From Dicyema japonicum (lineage: Eukaryota; Dicyemida; Rhombozoa; Dicyemidae), in contig RDEW01000061.1 in NCBI GenBank assembly GCA_011109175.1, positions 188,244-252,243 of the forward strand: a stretch of DNA of 64,000 nucleotides, read 5' to 3'. This document shows, one piece after another, positions 36,259 through 48,179 of this stretch. The notes under the pieces were generated by a model that worked only from the letters and a program-made list of their open reading frames with translations, searched no databases and was not told the DNA's origin. A program made the position numbers and the translations under genes. Position 1 is the stretch's first letter. Each line of letters begins with the position of its first letter.

Positions 36259-38340
36259 AGGCATGTCGCTTCAAAGTCGTTAATAACCATATTTTGACAT
36301 CCATTTTAATTGTTTTATTTTACGCCATGAAATAAAATAAAATTATTACAAAAACCAAAGTAAAACCTAATTAACTAATTACGTGATCTTGACGCTTTCC
36401 ATGTATACCCGTCGATATAGACGAAAATGTTATGGAAGCTAAGTATTTAACAAGAATCGTCATTTGGGAACGAATTTGTCTCATATTGGAATTAAGAAAT
36501 AGATCATTTTGCTTCCTGCTATTTATAGTGGGTCTTCGTGTACAATTGATCCGATTGCGTCACTGACAAAAATTAGAGATATCTTCAATCAGGTTGTTAT
36601 TTTTCTTTAAAATGATAAGAACCTAAGCTGCAGAACAATCAATAAAAGAAGTTCTTTTCATGAGCTGGTAGATGTCTATTAAAACCTAGTTTCCGAATTC
36701 TTCCGACGTATCCTCTGCTTACTGAAATAACTTGGAAGCGTTCCCATGTAGATATTTTTCACTTGAAATAATTTTTTTCAGTTTACAATTGCGGACTTTC
36801 AGACTAGTTTTGTCATCTTTTACAAATTTACTACCCTGAATTATTTCCATCCCTGATAAAAATCTTATATTACTCGGATCCCCAGTCACAGTGTTTGCAA
36901 TGGAGAGATCTATAACGAAAAGTAACAATTATTGATGGATTCTCGCCCGTTTGTGTCTACTTGACGTGCCTACATAGTTATTCTTCCTGAAGAGCAGTCT
37001 AAATGTGCATAACCTTGCATATGTCCTGAGGATTGCTCTCTATTTCACCCAATGTGATCAACTCGTTCACATTGACAGAATCTTCTGTTCAACGAAGAAG
37101 TGTATCTATAATGTCCGGTTTGAGGAAACCTCGTGGAAACAAGTCGGACATTTGGAATTCGCAGCTTTATAGATTTCCATACATATATCTCGTCATTAAT
37201 GGCCTGTGATACACTTATCAAGAGGATTCTACACTTCTTCCCCGAATTCTTTACTGACCAGGACGTCTGTCATACATCGTAAGGCATGGAGCGTTCCTAC
37301 CTGTTTTTCCAACTTTCCTTGAACTCCCAACGAGATCTGGACGATGTCGCATGCCGAAAGTCATTCGAAGATCTACTGGTGCCATCTAACCAACACTGCC
37401 GTGCTTGTTTATGTCGGGGTGTCTCCAGAACGTGGAGCCTGCTCAACACCATTCCTAATGAAGTTTTGGGTAGCTTTCGAATGATGAATGTGTTCGTATT
37501 GGGATTTCATACGATTCGGAATAAAAGTCTTGTGCCGCATCTGTGCGGAGACCAGATGATTGTTTTGGCTTACACCTAATCTCCTGTAGGAAGTGTGCTA
37601 ATAGATCTCCAAGACACATGACTCGATGAAGTCGTTAGACGATTGACACATTCGCCCCTTGCAATCTGTCACTGAGAAGGCAGAGATGTCAAAACAAGCA
37701 AAGTACGCGGTCCTACCCGAAGATTTTCTATTTGTTCCGCTCGCGGTTGAACGTCCGGTTCCCTTGCGCCTGCGACGCTGGAATTCCTGAGTCGTATAGG
37801 GAATCGGATTTCTACACGAACAGGAGATATCTGTGAGCGGTGCTGGCTATTTGTGCTAATCTCGCTCGCCATCCGAGAGGTATAGCTGCGTAGTCAGGGC
37901 GGATGCTGTATGACCCTCGACTGAGTGTTTCTTTGTTACTTTTAATTATAAAAAATAAATAATTAACTAAAAAATGACAATTTTTTAATATCTTTCTAAT
38001 CGATCCTTGGGCTCGCGACGTGTTATTTACTATATTTTTGTTTTGTTTGTATTGAGAATTCTGTCATTTTAGAACTTTTTAAAATCTTGGTCACCCCAGA
38101 CCCAGTAAATTACGTAATTGTTTTCGATGAATTATATCCATTTTCATGAGATCTTGCTATGTCACCCCAATGTATCCGGGTTGTAAATAAGAACCTGCTT
38201 TATATTTATAAGGTTTCCTGTCCAGTGACGTCACTTTCCTGGTCAAGTACTCCACTGACCAGACAACATTCCTGTTATCTTATTAAAAAATCTTGGAGAC
38301 GAGAAAGTCACTTTTCTAACGTCGGTTTTCTAATATTCGA
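36259..38340. other. Intergenic, mostly unassigned; GC-richer part at 36,900-37,900
   Basis: A 69-residue minus-strand frame at 36928-36719 (VTGDPSNIRFLSGMEIIQGS) looks protein-like but is unassigned. The 36,900-37,900 part is richer in G+C than its surroundings and has open frames on both strands (for example 37,286-37,579), none with a recognisable domain. A decayed transposable element is the most likely explanation. Confidence 0.3.
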
Positions 38341-41100
38341 TTAACCAGAATGTGATACCATTATTATGGAAACAGGCACTAATACGGCAAATATTAAAAC
38401 TAGGAAGATCGAGAGATGACCCAGCGTCTTTTAGATCGGTGTCATTACTATGTTCCATGTCAAAAATTTTGGAGAGGCTTGTGCTCGGGAGAATAAAAGA
38501 ATTTTTCCCGGAGAGGCTTTTTCAACATGCATTCAAAAATGAGAGATCCACGTCTACATGCTTGCAAACAGGGTTGTCATGATTTTTATAAAAATCGAAA
38601 AAATCTGATTTTTTTGATTTAAACAAGATTTTTTGAATTAAATGATTTTTATTCGGAAACAAAGTAAAATAAAAATAAAAACAATGGAAATCGTATTTAT
38701 TTATTTAAAAGCTTGTAAACAAAGACAAGTTTGGCAGCTTTTTCAATTCCCAGCCTATTTCGACATTTGAATGTAAGAATCCAAAAGTCGAAAAAATTCG
38801 TTCTATTCCACCTGTGGAAGCAACTGCTCCAAGATTTTTTTTGCAGAGTGAAAGTACTTCAGAAGGTGGTAAGAGTTCGAATCTCACCAATCTATAGGGT
38901 ATACTTTGATCAATCGGAGCGAACATGTATAGTTTGAATGGATCAGCTTTTGCTCTGAAATTAATCAAAGTCGGAAGAGCATATTCATAATGTTCAGCAC
39001 AATACTCGAAGGCGAGGTCAATCTCAGCAGTTGAAAGAGATCTCCCACAATGTGTTGGGTCCATTAGAGCTTTTACTTTTTCTAAAATAGTCGTACATTC
39101 ATAGTCAATATAAGTCTGTTCAAGATCTCTCCAAATTTTTACAGCATGACTAATTGTTGTAGAATCATTTTGAATTTTGTCTAAAGGGACAGCAATTGGT
39201 TTAATCAGCCGCAAATATTCTTCAGAGCGTCGTTTTAGGCAAATATTTTGTACTCTGGAAGCAAAATTATAGACCAATTATACAGATAAGATAAAAACAG
39301 TCTGATAAAGTATTCCAGCGAACATCAATCTGAAGAACAAGTTTTTTTCCTCTAGCAGATTGTACCATGCCGCTGGAAGATGGACGTTTCGAAAGTATTT
39401 ATTTATTCATACGATGGTTTCTTTAACGTCAGCTACTTCGACATCCTTTGAGAGAAGGTTGAGATAATGTGCCGAGCAACCATATGTAATAATTTCATCG
39501 TCATCTTGCATCATTATCCGCCTCATTTTAGTCATGTTGGCAGCATTGTCCGTTACAAGACTCCCGATTTTACATCCAAACCGTTGCTCGGCGGACTTTG
39601 CAGAGGCTAAAGCAACAGATTGAAGATACTCCGCGGTGTGGCTATATCCAGAGGTGTCCACTAGATACTGTCTTGTCCTGGAGGTTTTGCCGACAGTCTA
39701 CATGTATTTTGTCGTACACACGATCGAGCAATGTACCACCAATTTGATTACGAGAGGGTAAAAGCTACTCAGGAAGAAGCATTTGGACGAATTTGACAAA
39801 TTCCGGATGTTCTACAGCAGCAAAAGGAGTGTTACTGGAATATATGTATCTAGCGAGTTGCATATCAATCAAATTTTTCATCGTCGTCGTAGTAACGAAA
39901 TTGATTAAAGACTGGTCCCTCATCTTGAGGAATTGGCTGATCAAATCACTTTCAGGATATCAATATTAGTTCGACATAACAAATGATGCTGCCTCATCCG
40001 AGATGCGAAACCTAATACCTCTTCCCGCAATTACGGCATCTGGCTCGACTCCCGGTCTTTCCAGGAATAATACGTTTATCGAAATGAACCCACAAGGCAT
40101 CACGCTTTTTTCCAGACATTAAAACATTTTAAATGATTTTTTTGATTTTTTTAATGATTTAAATCATTGATTTTTTTGTTGATTAAAATCAAATGATTTA
40201 AATCTAACAATCCTGCTTGCAACATTGACAGACTTCATTCGAGTCGGATCCATAACCAAGCCGAGAAACTTTAAAACAGTGCTCTGCTCGATTGACATAC
40301 GTAAAGCTTTTGACTCATTCTCGAGGAAGATTCTATCGAGAAAAATATTTCAATCGGAGATCCCAAGGAAGCTAAAGCTTTGGATCACTAACTTTTTAAG
40401 TGGAAGAAGGGGACGTGTTTGCCTCGGAGGTCTGAAATCAATCTCACGGCTCCTCTCAACGGAGTCCCTCAAGGATCTCCTTTATCCCCTGCTCTGTTTA
40501 ACCTCTTTCTGGCTAATCTCCCGACTCTTGAATCTGATAATGATGTTCTACTTTTCTATGCGGATGATATTGTGTTGGCTTTGCGAGATCAGCACATCCA
40601 GAAGGCCACAGAAAGAATACAAATTAACCTGGACAGGCTTAATGCTTGGATAATGGAAAACCGGCTCGTGATAAATGTAGAGAAGTCTTCTACGTCACTA
40701 TTTACCGCTGACAAAAGATTGGGAAAAAGACAGTCACCTTGAAGTTAAACAAGGTCGGCATCCCTTTCAATAGATGTCAAAGGATCTTGGGTGTGACAAT
40801 TGATATGAATCTCTGTTTGATATCACACGTAGAAAACATTCTATTGAAATGCGAGAAGAAACTGAACGTATGAAAATGTTTATCGGGAATATGGAAGAGT
40901 GGTACTCACCCAGTTTTGATGAACGTGTACAAACAGTACATCGAACCATGTTTCTCGTATGCATGCGCCTCGTGGGGACCGTCCATATCTTGGACAAATA
41001 TGAGGAAATGAGGAAATGCAAAAGAGGGCCTACAGAGTAACGGAGCGTTGGATTTGTGAAAATCACTGAAATACGCTTCTGGAGACCCTATGAGACTAGA
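38340..41100 (+). mobile_element. Jockey-like LINE, interrupted by a hAT element
   Basis: The left part (38,350-38,568) reads the RT fingers: PLLWKQALIRQILK, MSKILERLVLGRIKEFFP. After the hAT insertion the RT resumes at 40,216 with CSIDIRKAFDSFSRKI, LNGVPQGSPLSPALFNLFLA and the catalytic FYADDIVLAL. It continues to ILGVTIDMN and QYIEPCFSYACASWGPS near 40,940. Frame breaks are present besides the insertion. Confidence 0.82.
38569..40215 (-). mobile_element. hAT-family DNA transposon, 1,647 bp, inactive
   Basis: The ends are imperfect inverted repeats (CAGGGTTGTCATGATTT and, reversed, CAGGATTGTTAGATTT) flanked by CTTGCAAA / CTTGCAAC, an 8-base target duplication with one mismatch. The minus strand carries transposase pieces: IGSLVTDNAANMTKMRR, ITYGCSAHYLNLLSKD (39,661-39,407) and the C-terminal dimerisation motif ASTGGIERIFSTFGFLHSNV (39,277-38,705). 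The frame is interrupted and the N-terminal BED-finger region is not recognisable. AT-rich 'gatttaaatca'-type subterminal repeats lie inside both ends. Confidence 0.88.
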
Positions 41101-41290
41101 CTCCAGATCATGGAAGGCCCATGATTTAAGATTCCTGTTTCTTTCTTCTCTCCCCTCTTCTAATAGAGTGGCGGCATGTAATCTACCTGTCTCCGTTGGC
41201 GCCAACCAGAGTGGCACGAAAAAGGAACACTCTCCCACTCCACTGCAGAGATTCCCACAACTGCAAAAAATGAAGATGTTTACATTTATA
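41100..41290 (+). mobile_element. Dispersed repeat family B copy
   Basis: Order 'ctaatagagtggcggcatgt', 'acctgtctccgttggcgcc', 'ccactccactgcagag' matches the family seen at 16,063-16,365 in the opposite orientation. The tail is missing. Confidence 0.55.
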
Positions 41291-41299
41291 TGGTTCTGG

Positions 41300-43554
41300 A
41301 TGGAATTTTGTGGCATTAAAATATTATATTTCTAAATGAAATTTATCGATTGAATGTCTAAAGTAAAAATTAATAGCTTATCCATCCCATATAGTTTTTT
41401 ACTTACTAAGTTTTCTCAATATTTGTACACGGTTTGATTTGAACCAAGGTTCTTTGGTTTGGAACTTCGACTATTAGAGATCTCCTTGTTTTGTCTGCGG
41501 ACACGAAAAGTACAATTACATTATTATTATTATTTAAGCCAAAGAAACACCGTTTTAACCAATAACTAACATACACCGTGAAAATATGTAGAAATTCTTG
41601 CAATAGTCGTCACATCAACCTTCCAACCGATTAACTAATTTATCAATTTCTGTAAAATTAATTATCATGCATAATCACTAAAATGAAGTCCATAAAAAAA
41701 ACTCTCTGTGAATGGAGCAACCACTTCAAGGTCTTTCCAAGTAAAAGGACACACAATTCAAAACCCACGTACATCTACCAATGACATGAGCAGAGATGAC
41801 TCCATGAAATCATATGAAATGCATTATAAGAAAATGTAGATGTTAAATAGAAAGTCAGGAATCTCCTAATACTGTGTTTTCCTAAAGATATTGGTGATTT
41901 TTGTTATAAATGTTATACTCTATATAGAGATTCTATGTACATATTAGTTTCGATTAATGAACCACCAATTTTTTCGATCCTTAAAAAATCTTTGTTATGA
42001 AAAGGAAATTGAAGACCTGATTTTTATTTTGATAATGCCTGTATTCATCATTATAAGGACAATAAAGAATTGATTGAAATAGCAAACTTCCATATTCTAT
42101 ATTTTCCCTTATTCATCATTTCCCAATCCAATTGAGAATTTTAGCACGTGGAAAAAACATGTTTTCCAGAAAAGTGGCTGAAATGTCAAAAATTAGAAAG
42201 GTTGTTTTTTACCTTTAAATTTAGTGACGCTATTGATCGGGAAAGTGACGTCATTTGTCGGGAAAGTGACGTTAATGGTCTGGAAACTCCATCTGAGTTG
42301 TATAGCGTTACTATGTTTGTTTTTATAAGTTTTCGTCGACTCCATATATTCTGCATTTTCTTATACATAGCAGTGGCCAGAACTATTTTATTCATCATGT
42401 CCTCACTATCAACAGGAATCCCAATTTCTTATTTTCCCTCCAACTGTCATTTTTAATTCCCTTGTGATTCTTATGTGTTCAGTCTTTTCCTGATGTGCAA
42501 TTAAGCATATTTATTATTGAATAATGATGGAAACTTTTGGAAAACGTGGACATGAACGCTTTTGTAGATCTAATAATTACTTAAATAATGAGAACAGATC
42601 ATTTTTAGAAAAAGGTCTAGAGTCACTTTTCCTGTGACTTTAAATAAGGTTCTTAATGGGATTGGAAGAAAACTTGCAGATACAAACGACAGGGGCTGAT
42701 GGAGATGTCTAGTTAAGAAAATTTTGAAGTAGTATAAACGGACCTTAGTTAACTTTTTTGGTTCATTGTACGCGCCTTTTAATAATAATTAGAACTTCTT
42801 GTGAGAACAACATAAATGAAAATTAGTGCACCAGCATAATTATGATCATACAGTTAATATCCGTTATGTATTTTTGTGAGCTAAAGAGATAAATATCATG
42901 TCTAAGATGAGGTCACAGCTACAACGCGTTGTGATCACTCTATTTGTTAATTTGGTTTTACCGTTGTCTTTGTAATTTTTTCATTAAGTCAAAGCTGCTG
43001 TGAAAATTGATTTAATGATTATTCAAATAATGATTTTTCATAAAAATCACAAACATTTCTCTATAATTCACGTATGCTGAATCGTATATTGATTATCATT
43101 GAAATCCGAATGTGCATAATAACGTCAACGTTCATATGTAATGCGGATCTAATTCACTGTTTATCTACATCATTTTTAAATAATTCAAACTTCATAGTAC
43201 TTAGTAATTTTGAAATATTTAAATTCGAAAAAAATAAATTAACCACAAAAATTTATTTTAAATTTGGAGTAATTGATCAGAAAAATTGTGTCAGTATTAA
43301 ATGAATTCAACTAGTAATATTTCTGACCCAGATACTGATCTTTTATACTAAAACAACGAAATCAGGGTTATTATTAATAGCAAAATTAATTAGAAGCATA
43401 AAAAGGTATATTTCCACACATTAGGTACCAGAAACAATCCTCTCGTCTTCCAACTATCCCTCCGCTGGAGGAAATGTTTCACAAAACCATTAATTATCAA
43501 GAAAACTTTAAAAAATTCTCCAGAATAATTTAATTTATTAAAATTATATGAAAA
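41300..43554. other. AT-rich intergenic, nothing coding identified
   Basis: Only the 21-bp triplicate at 42,224-42,286 stands out. Open frames at 42,148-42,456 and 43,074-43,304 have no recognisable domain. Confidence 0.35.
42224..42286 (+). repeat. 21-bp direct repeat, three copies
   Basis: Three consecutive imperfect 21-base units each begin GTGACG and end near GGAAA; the middle one holds the palindrome TGACGTCA. Confidence 0.75.
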
Positions 43555-44015
43555 TTAATTTTTAGATTTAAGTTCGGAAATGAGCATTCTAAAACCAGCA
43601 ATCCACTGACTGACCTAAAAGTAAACCCAAAGTTGACCTCCTTAACATGATCAACAACCAAGGCCTTGCAAGTATCATTAGCATTTCGGAAATCTGATTC
43701 ATTCAAATCTAAAAGCAATTAAAAGCATAAAAACAAACAATTTATCAGATTAAACAAATGTTTCTTTACTGGTTCACACAGCTGTCCTTTAGTCCACATA
43801 TCGTTAAGAATTTCAATCCTTTTAGTGATTATGGACTCCTTTGTGAGACCTTGAGTGAGTTTTTTCACTGCTTCTGTAATTTCAGTTATGTTAAGGGATG
43901 AAGGAAGAATGCTTGAGTCGCTACTGGAAGAGTCAGATCCAGATTTGACAGAAGCTGCGTATTGATAAGATATTTTAGGTGGGTCATTCCAGCCACGATT
44001 TATTTTATCAAACAT
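43555..44015 (-). CDS. SRA1: SRA1-like protein (steroid receptor RNA activator protein)
   Basis: Three exons splice to exactly 135 codons plus stop; introns are 30 and 23 nt. The N-terminal INRGWNDPPKISYQ matches the ERGWNDPPQFSYG start of vertebrate SRA1 proteins. The C-terminal helical domain matches too: ITKRIEILNDMWTKGQLCEP, VKKHLFNLINYL, then CKALVVDHVKEVSQWIAGFR against LMVDHVTEVSQWMVGVKR. The middle is a short serine-rich linker (SGSDSSSSDSS). SRA proteins are nuclear RNA-binding/co-regulator proteins related to the Sec31 C-terminal fold. An acceptor-like 'aacctttag' precedes the ATG by about 22 bases. Confidence 0.9.
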
Positions 44016-44139
44016 AAATATGTGAACGTGTGAAACCACACTAAAGGTTAAAAACTATTAGTAATTTAATTTTTAATATTTAAAATAATAATTTTGATTT
44101 ATATAATTTGTATTTGATGATAAATTCAACTTGTGAAGA

Positions 44140-44400
44140 TTTTCATTATGAAAATTTTTCCGCCTAGAAATGAAGTGATGTTTGCGACAGTGGGACGTGT
44201 GATAAAAACAGAAGAGGGTGGACCTACTTCTCCACCTCTCTTCGAAAGCGGAAGGCTATAATGGACTATTGGAGAATGGAATGGTCTGCGCAAGAAGACG
44301 TTCTTTATTAGGTTCCTTCCTTTGATTAATTAGTTGTGACTGTTTGTGCTGATCTTACCGAATATTGCAAGCTTGGGGTTAATAAATAAAAGATATAGGT
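44140..44400 (+). mobile_element. Repeat with partial match to 26.8 kb
   Basis: The first about 60 bases match 26,806 onward (tccgcctagaaatgaagtga). The sequence then diverges, and the element ends in 'cttggggttaataaataaa', the same tail type as dispersed repeat family B. Confidence 0.4.
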
Positions 44401-44469
44401 AAATAATTGATGCTTTTAATTTTAGGTTGGATTATGACAAAATACTACACAATCGACCAACCAGAATCC

Positions 44470-44765
44470 TTTTGTTCTGAAGGACATCCGGGTAAACCTG
44501 GCTTGTCTACGATGTGGACCCCACTCCTCTTTACCGACCTACTTACGTGAATGATGCGAAAGATGTCCTCTACTTCTTTTGCAACCTCTCTGAGTTGACA
44601 GGAAATCATTTTTTGAATCTCCTGAACATTTACGCTGTCTTCCTACCACACCAAATTGATCAATCTATGAGAGCGGCTGGTATTTGCTGCGTCGTACTTA
44701 ATAGCAATAGCCGCTGATATCCTACGAGTTAGTGAGGCTAAGGTAACTTAACTAACTGACTAGGT
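44470..44765 (+). mobile_element. LINE 3'-end fragment
   Basis: Shares 'gagagcggctggtatttgct' and 'gagttagtgaggctaaggt' with the end of the LINE fragment at 54.66-55.48 kb, so it is the 3' terminus of the same family. Confidence 0.6.
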
Positions 44766-44789
44766 TGGACGAGACGTCAACCCCAAGTG

Positions 44790-45360
44790 TCATGCCCAGT
44801 TATTCATTAACAAAATATCGAGATTACGAGAAATAAAGAACATTATTATCTGAGGAGACATGAACGGAAAATATCCACAATTGCTCATAACGAAACAGAC
44901 CGACAGCTTAGGAGAATTAATACTAGTTTTCTTGTTGACATGACCACCCTCAACAATTTAGATTTCCATGCAAAATCCCCTCGACAATTATTGATACACA
45001 CATTTCCGGATTTTATGTTATGTTCTCCCTTATAAATATGAAAATCTACTTGAGCCTCCAGTATTGTTTCAGTGACCATAACCCCTAAATGTTCGAGGTG
45101 TACGGCGAAATTAAAAATTTTTACGAAAGCAAACGTTGGTTAAGTGGTTCAATAAGCCAGCGCTTCTCTCGATAATTCATTTTCGCCCAATACTATTAAG
45201 AAAGTTAGTGAACTACTCTCAATGATTCCTGAGGTTTTGACTACGACTGGTTCAAAAATGAATTTCCATCATCGAGTGATTAAAATTTAATATGCAATGA
45301 ATTCACCAAAGACGAATTCACTAAGAACCACCAGGACGAGTCTGCGATAAAGAGAAACAA
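44790..45360 (+). mobile_element. LINE endonuclease fragment (degraded)
   Basis: A frame near 44,855 reads GDMNGKYPQLL, matching the GDxNAK block of apurinic-type LINE endonucleases; surrounding frames are broken. Confidence 0.45.
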
Positions 45361-45400
45361 GATAATGTTAAAATAATAATTAAATATTTTAAAAAATATT

Positions 45401-46620
45401 ATGTCACATAAGTGGCTTGATTCCTATGGGCAACCTGTTTTTACGTGTTTCCATAGTAACAAGATATCAATTGCTAGATTTAACAAAAAATTTATTTAAA
45501 ATAATAAAAAAAATTATTTTTTAAATCTTGGCATTAAGACCATCTTCTTCCATCAGAAAATTCAACCAATACATAAATTTGAAAAATACCTTCGGCGGAT
45601 TTTCCTTTCTGTAGCACAACGCAATATCCCTAAGCGCGTCTAGAAATCCTTTTACCATACTAGTCAATCCAGGCGCCTATTTTTGCCCCTGTAGTACCTT
45701 CTCCGTAGCCTTTTGATACAGGGGCATCTTGAATGGCTCTCCCTGTGTCCTTCCTCGCCACAGTTCACGCACTTGAGAGACCTGACTTTTGATTGGCATG
45801 CCTTCCTGGCGAATTTGGACCCCCGCAATTCAGATCCTCTCTGCCTCTGCTCCAGAGCGAAGCCAGAACTTCATGGTCCGGAGTCTTTACCCCTCGTTGT
45901 AAAATCCTACTTGATGTGTTCGACTACATTATCATCTACGAAGTCCAGGGAGACTCCGAAGACTAGCACTATTGAATCCGAAGCCTTAGGAATGACCCGT
46001 GACATGTTATGTGCCAAGGGCCCAAAAAGTACCTTAGTGTTGACCTCAGCTTCGAAAGCTGAAGCGTCGTCCTCATTCCTGACAAGTATGATTCTCCGCG
46101 TTTGTTAACTCTTCCTTTGGCATAGGTAGACAGAGTACCTATGCCGCACAGGAGCTTAACGACCCCACCTTCGGCACCTCTAAACAACTAGTCTAGTTAG
46201 TCCCACTCCAACCAGATTTCAACTTTTCTGTCTTTCCTTTCAAGAAAAGTCTAAATTAAATCAGAATTAAACTTATCGTTTTTAAGCGAAAAATGTGAGG
46301 ACTTTTCTCGTACTCCCCGTTTCATTTGAGTACTTACATCTTCAGGATCGATTCCACATAAGATATGTTTAATTTTTTCATATTCGACAAGATCTCTGAT
46401 ATACCCCCTAAATTGAGACATCAAAAATCACTAAATCCATGATGTTAAAATTAAAAGAAATCAGGTTAGCCATTTAATAAATCAGTTTGTATTAATTTTT
46501 TTTAGAATTAATGAATTAGTTAAATGTTGTTCTTATAATAGTTACAAAAAAGTCATATTATGTAGTATATCTCTGGTTACCATGGAAACACGTAAAAAAA
46601 CAGGTTGCCCATGTGACATG
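45401..46620. mobile_element. Inverted-repeat-bounded element, about 1.2 kb
   Basis: The left end (ATGGGCAACCTGTTTTTACG..., 45,426-45,467) reappears inverted at 46,567-46,612, with outer 'tgtcacat'-type bases also paired. Each arm contains a near-palindrome (GTTTCCATAGTAAC; GTTACCATGGAAAC). The arms are AT-rich inside. The interior holds a separate LINE ORF1 fragment. This could be a non-autonomous DNA transposon or a fold-back element; no target duplication was resolved. Confidence 0.5.
45690..46190 (-). mobile_element. LINE ORF1 (gag-like) fragment with zinc knuckle
   Basis: The minus strand reads RRIILVRNEDDASAFEAEV, SKVRSLKCVNCGEEGHRESH, a C-x2-C-x4-H zinc knuckle beginning in about 45,790-45,740; the fourth ligand is displaced. 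It resembles ORF1 of Jockey-type LINEs but differs from that at 13.7 kb. Confidence 0.5.
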
Positions 46621-46639
46621 ATATGTTTAGAAAAATGAA

Positions 46640-47690
46640 ACCATGTTTATGAAACAACTATCGTTATTAGACACAGGAACATAAATGTTATGTCATCTTA
46701 TACTTGAAGTTTCTCTCAGTTATCCATCCACTAAGTTCTTTCAATTTTGGCCCAAATGAGTCTCTAACTGAAAATTACATGCATCCACACTTCCTTGGTT
46801 CATAAATCGGTTTCTGATGTTTCCTGAGTCCAGCACCTATCCATGATCATGATTTGAAGGAAGATATGAAGCTAAGGTATGCTACTACTTCAATTTTCTG
46901 ACCAATTAACCACGTGGTTAACTGGTTAATCCATCTTTCTATAAAATAAAATCATATAAGTTGATTTATCTTTCGTAATCAATCAATCTCTTCAGATCAT
47001 ATAAATTTTTAACTTTTTTGACTTAGTAAATTAGCTAGTTGAATCTATTCCCGCGTTACCCATAAACGTATGAATACTTAGGGATCCACTTGTGACGTGA
47101 TCTTCACTATACGTTCTACAAGTTTTCTTGATGTAACTTTCCTCCTCGATGTATGCACAATCCTGTTTAGTTTTCGAAGCTGGTCTTTTGACGTTGAAGG
47201 TTGCAATTGTAAACGAGACAGAATGACAGAATGAGAGCAAGATAAAGACATAGACATTACTAGAGGGGTCACCACTCAACCTTCTTTTTTGACTTGTTAA
47301 AGAAAAATCATAAAATTTTTATAAGACTTGAATCGATTACTTGATCGATTGATTCTTTGATGATTTATGAAATTGTATTTTCAAATCCTTCAATAAATTT
47401 TCAATGAACTTAATATAAAGTAGCCATTAATATTGATAACATCCAATAATGCTGTAACCTAGCGAAATTAAATCAATTTTATCAAAATCTTTATGATTAA
47501 AATATTTTTTATCAGAAAATATTAACAGACAGCACCTGCACATAATAAACCTAATAGTTAATATTTCATATAATTAGCTCTTTGATTTTAAACACGTGCA
47601 TTTCTATTATCAAAAAAATTAACTTTACTTTAATCACACCACTTCAATCATAAAAAATGAGATAATCAATAAACGCATACATATTAAAAG
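46640..47690. other. Intergenic with a local repeat
   Basis: The stretch 47,216-47,280 (gaatgagagcaagataaaga) is repeated in diverged form at 48,305-48,370. No gene is recognised. Confidence 0.35.
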
Positions 47691-47715
47691 TAAAGTTCGC
47701 GATAGTTTCTAAAGA

Positions 47716-48122
47716 ATGAGAAAAGAATTAAACAAAAATCCAAAACGTCTGAGGGCTAAATCAAAGAGAAAGAATGCGAATGAAGACTTTAAATGAAGCT
47801 ATGGAAGAATTAAGAGACAAATTACCATTTCCAAAAGAAACGGTGAGGCTTCCAAATGTGAAATTCTCAATTATTCCATAAATTACATTCTTTATTTGGT
47901 GGATAAAATGAACGGATGTAATTCAGCATCTAAAGAATACGTTTCAAACTCACAAAAGTATTCCAATTATTTATATGATACATTTAATAAGAAAATCTAA
48001 ATTATGATCAGAATTCATTTTGCCCGTGGGATAATCAATATTTTGCTTATCCTCAACAAAATATCTATAACCAAAAATCATTTATCGAAAATGGAAATTT
48101 CCTTATCCAAGACACGATATAA
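47716..48122 (+). pseudogene. bHLH transcription factor, frame-broken
   Basis: Pieces in three frames reconstruct a class-A/Atonal/Twist-type basic helix-loop-helix: a basic region NQRERMRMKTLNEAMEELR, helix 1 end KLPFPKETVRLPNVKFS, and helix 2 INYILYLVDKMNG. A polar Asn/Gln/Tyr-rich tail follows (WDNQYFAYPQQNIYNQKS). The reading frame shifts before the basic region and again between KFS and INYI, where about five residues of helix 2 are also missing. A further shift precedes the tail. It is either a recent pseudogene, a gene with unrecognised minute introns, or a region with assembly errors. bHLH proteins bind E-boxes as dimers. Confidence 0.6.
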
Positions 48123-48179
48123 CGTTTGATGACTATGGAATGTGTCCACAGTATTTGTAAAATAATATTTCCAATTTTT

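Noticed and set aside
37286-37579. 97-residue open frame in a GC-richer stretch
   Set aside because: No domain or consistent splice pattern; probably old repeat sequence.
47031-47279. 82-residue frame starting with a signal-peptide-like stretch and TIATFNV, reminiscent of DNase I
   Set aside because: The DNA is part of a local repeat also present at 48.3 kb, and nothing after the first strand matches DNase I.
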